Assembly: GCA_000421045.1 (NCBI GenBank)
Contig: ATWC01000034.1
Location: forward strand, 1 to 34,034
Length of the DNA stretch: 34,034 bases
Reading direction: 5' to 3'
From: Lachnospiraceae bacterium NK4A179
GTDB taxonomy: Bacteria; Bacillota; Clostridia; Lachnospirales; Lachnospiraceae
The notes under the pieces were generated by a model, which was not told where the DNA came from, did no database searches, and saw nothing but the letters and a program-made list of their open reading frames with translations. The position numbers were made by a program, and so were the translations under genes. Of this stretch, positions 32,267-34,034 are shown piece after piece. Within the stretch, counting starts at the first letter, position 1. Every line of letters starts with the position of its first letter.

Positions 32267-32746
32267 ATGTTAAAAATGTTCATGAAGACTGTGGTAGTGG
32301 TAATGGTAGCATTTCTTATCGGATTGACTGTTCCGGATAGTGCATTTGCGGCACCGGAGGTAATGCCGGATGGCAACGTGTTTGATGCGGATTATTATGC
32401 TGAATCCAATCCGGACGTTGTAGCAGTATTCGGTAATGATGCTAATATTTTGTATGTTCATTATCTGAATTTTGGCAAAGCAGAGGGAAGACTCCCTTAT
32501 CAGATGCAGGTTGGTGTTCAGACGGTTGCGCCTCAACAGTCTGATTTACAAACTATTCAGGCACAGCAGCAGGCAATTGAACTGCCGCGGATTAGTATAA
32601 ATTCCGGTGATAAAGTATATTGGACTGAAAAGGGAAAAAGTTATCATAGGGATCCAGGATGCAGATCATTTAGAAGTAACAGTAAGATTTATTCTGGAAC
32701 ATTGAGTTCGTGTCCTAAAGATGATCCATGTAATTGGTGCTCATGA
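32267..32746 (+). CDS. Small secreted protein under c-di-GMP riboswitch control
   Basis: This 159-residue protein has a signal peptide (about 1-29, ending A-F-A-A-P). Residues 39-77 form one unit of a repeat seen in Lachnospiraceae surface proteins, with F-D-A-D-Y-Y-A-E-S-N-P-D-V-V and H-Y-L-N-F-G-K-A-E-G-R-L-P. A Q-rich linker leads to a C-terminal module Y-W-T-x-x-G-K-S-Y-H-R-D-P-G-C with Cys 132, 149, 155 and 158, which could bind metal or form disulfides. The start at 32267 is chosen for AGGAG seven bases upstream; ATG 32261 is too close. A c-di-GMP-dependent role in surface attachment is plausible but inferred only from the riboswitch. Confidence 0.85.
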   Translation: MLKMFMKTVVVVMVAFLIGLTVPDSAFAAPEVMPDGNVFDADYYAESNPDVVAVFGNDANILYVHYLNFGKAEGRLPYQMQVGVQTVAPQQSDLQTIQAQQQAIELPRISINSGDKVYWTEKGKSYHRDPGCRSFRSNSKIYSGTLSSCPKDDPCNWCS

Positions 32747-32827
32747 TATCGTGATTGTAAACGTCATGGATTTTGGTGTTATCACTTCTGAAGTAGCATT
32801 TATTGTAGTGACATGGAGGTATGAAGG

Positions 32828-33697
32828 ATGAACAATAAAAGATGGAAGACAAAGATCATACATTCTTTTGCAACGCTCATCTCCTGCGTAATTCTTGCTG
32901 CTTCAATATTACCGGTGTCTGCTCATGACATAGACAGGAATAAGGTTGATGATGCAGCGGCAGCAGCGGTTGTTCAGGGAACTCTTGAGGTAATGTTTAT
33001 AGATGTCGGCCAGGGTGATTCAACGCTTATTTCATGCAATGGTCATTATATGCTTATAGATGGCGGCGACACCAACAAGTCGAATACGATCTATGCGGTG
33101 TTGAAGAAAAAAGGGATAACGCACCTGGATTGCATTGTCGCAACTCATCCGGATTCGGATCATATAGGTGGACTGCCCGGAGCGTTGTCATATGCCGATT
33201 GTGACGTGATATATTCACCGGTAACAAAATATGATGGCAAGGCATTTAATAAACTGAATGATGCAGCACTTAAAAAGAATATACCCGTGGCAGTTCCGGA
33301 AGTCGGGAAGAAGATAAATCTCGGAAATGCAGTCCTGACAGTTCTTGGCCCAACTGACATAGAAACTTCTATGGACACAAATGACATATCGATCGTCCTC
33401 AGAATGGATTATGGAAGCACATCATTTCTGTTTACCGGTGATGCTGAACAGCAGGAACAGCAGCTGTTGATGTGGAATTGTTATGACATGCTGAATGTTG
33501 ATTGTCTTAAGGCTTCTCATCACGGGTCTCATAACGGAGCTGATTATGCTTTTATTGCAGCTGTGTCTCCCAAAATAACAGTTATAAGCTGTGGAAAAGA
33601 TAACAGATATGGTCATCCTCACGAAGAGGCGATGGCACTCTTGAAGAAATCCGGTACAGATCTGTACAGGACAGATATGCAGGGAGACCAGCTATGA
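32828..33697 (+). CDS. Secreted ComEC/Rec2-like metallo-beta-lactamase-fold hydrolase
   Basis: This 289-residue protein has a signal peptide (about 12-32). The MBL domain fills the rest: F-I-D-V-G-Q-G-D-S, L-I-D-G-G-D, T-H-P-D-S-D-H-I-G-G (metal ligands, residues 106-115), F-T-G-D-A-E and S-H-H-G-S-H-N. This is the stand-alone ComEC-C-terminal type, often an extracellular nuclease or phosphodiesterase. The ATG at 32828 follows GGAGG at a slightly long spacing. The protein stops at T-D-M-Q-G-D-Q-L, right after the last conserved strand; many relatives continue further. An IS110-type gene lies about 110 bases downstream, so the natural 3' end may have been lost. Confidence 0.88.
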   Translation: MNNKRWKTKIIHSFATLISCVILAASILPVSAHDIDRNKVDDAAAAAVVQGTLEVMFIDVGQGDSTLISCNGHYMLIDGGDTNKSNTIYAVLKKKGITHLDCIVATHPDSDHIGGLPGALSYADCDVIYSPVTKYDGKAFNKLNDAALKKNIPVAVPEVGKKINLGNAVLTVLGPTDIETSMDTNDISIVLRMDYGSTSFLFTGDAEQQEQQLLMWNCYDMLNVDCLKASHHGSHNGADYAFIAAVSPKITVISCGKDNRYGHPHEEAMALLKKSGTDLYRTDMQGDQL

Positions 33698-33763
33698 AAA
33701 GTCAAGCATAAATTAGCAAATATTTATTTTAGCGATATGACCGTAAAAAAGGCTGACCTTAAT

Positions 33764-33784
33764 AATCCTCATCGGATGAGGATT
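33764..33784. repeat. Perfect inverted repeat near the IS110-type transposase gene
   Basis: AATCCTCATC (33764-33773) and GATGAGGATT (33775-33784) are exact reverse complements around one base. The repeat lies 27 bases past the transposase stop. It may be part of the insertion sequence end or a terminator; no long T tract is adjacent. Confidence 0.5.
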
Positions 33785-33810
33785 TCGAAAATCTATATGA
33801 AACGGTCGTA

Positions 33811-34034
33811 TTATTTCAGATCAAAAGCAACGTTGTCCGTCAGCATCTTGTATATGACGCGAACAAGTTTACCGGCACAATGTCCCAATGCGTTGTAATG
33901 AGATTTACCCTCAGAACGCTTCTGAGCATAGTAATCATTGAAAGTTTTGTTGTTTTTGACAACGTTGTGAGCAGCATTTACCAGTGCGAAGCGTAGCGGC
34001 CTTGAACCGCGTTTAGACATCTTGGTATGCCCGG
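33811..34034 (-). CDS. IS110-family transposase, C-terminal part (cut by window edge)
   Basis: The minus-strand frame is open to the right edge, so the 5' part lies outside. The visible 74 or so residues read K-M-S-K-R-G-S-R-P-L-R-F-A-L-V-N-A-A-H, then N-A-L-G-H-C-A-G-K-L-V-R-V-I-Y. This is the C-terminal end of the Transposase_20 domain of IS110/IS116/IS902 elements, which carries the serine of the active site. IS110 elements lack long terminal inverted repeats and use a bridge RNA from a non-coding end. Whether the element is complete cannot be seen. Confidence 0.88.
   Translation of the reverse strand, partial: GHTKMSKRGSRPLRFALVNAAHNVVKNNKTFNDYYAQKRSEGKSHYNALGHCAGKLVRVIYKMLTDNVAFDLK

Overview
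This window looks like chromosome of a low-to-mid GC Firmicute, most likely a Lachnospiraceae member close to Butyrivibrio. That is inference from gene content and style: AGGAGG-type ribosome binding sites, TGN-TATAAT/TAAAAT promoters, an HU protein, InlB-type repeat surface proteins, a DUF4190/DUF2752 pair, a Re-citrate synthase-like enzyme, and a short C-terminal secreted domain of the kind common in that family. I see no rRNA, tRNA, CRISPR array or phage structural gene.

Left part (1-3.3 kb), accessory. A flavin reductase-rubredoxin protein overlaps the last codons of an Rpn-type nuclease gene that lies mostly outside the window. Next come a Panacea/SocA-like protein, a two-TM DUF3592-like protein, and a compact type I toxin-antitoxin locus not covered by any long ORF: a 32-residue membrane peptide on the minus strand, with a convergent structured RNA driven by a consensus promoter. 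An XRE regulator follows. Then comes a stretch of about 500 bp without a long gene that reads as a small structured RNA with a strong terminator.

3.2-8.1 kb. A BlaI/BlaR1-type pair has two palindromic operators on its promoter and a sensor region that is not a penicillin-binding domain. It is followed by an aldo/keto reductase with two Fe-S motifs, a zinc-ribbon DUF4190 protein and a DUF2752 protein.

8.1-13.1 kb, scarred. An intact Rpn-family nuclease gene is followed by an internally deleted copy of the flavin reductase gene from the window start, an AT-rich multi-TM protein, and a 109-bp second copy of part of the Rpn gene. That copy runs into the last codons of an HD-GYP c-di-GMP phosphodiesterase gene. 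Upstream of the HD-GYP gene lies the 3' stub of a GGDEF gene. Repeated recombination around Rpn sequences is the simplest reading.

13.1-22.6 kb. A rhodanese-TtcA-like fusion and free-methionine-sulfoxide reductase pair (minus strand) is followed by a plus-strand cluster: FecR-like membrane protein, large secreted InlB-repeat protein and CHASE2-class III nucleotide cyclase, then a pair of unrecognised coiled-coil proteins.

22.6-28.7 kb. On the minus strand is a lower-GC nonulosonic-acid pair: a NeuA-type cytidylyltransferase fused to a PseG-like domain, and a NeuB-type synthase. A LysR regulator is divergent from a Re-citrate synthase/isopropylmalate synthase-like gene. A flavodoxin-like protein and HU follow.

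28.9 kb to the end holds cell-surface genes: an acidic lipoprotein with DYD repeats, and a predicted GH-like domain fused to an Ntn-hydrolase domain. After these, a c-di-GMP-I riboswitch with a terminator precedes a small secreted protein gene. A secreted ComEC-like metallo-beta-lactamase-fold protein and the C-terminal part of an IS110-type transposase close the window. c-di-GMP is a recurring theme (HD-GYP enzyme, GGDEF stub, riboswitch), with a probable cAMP signalling cluster beside it.
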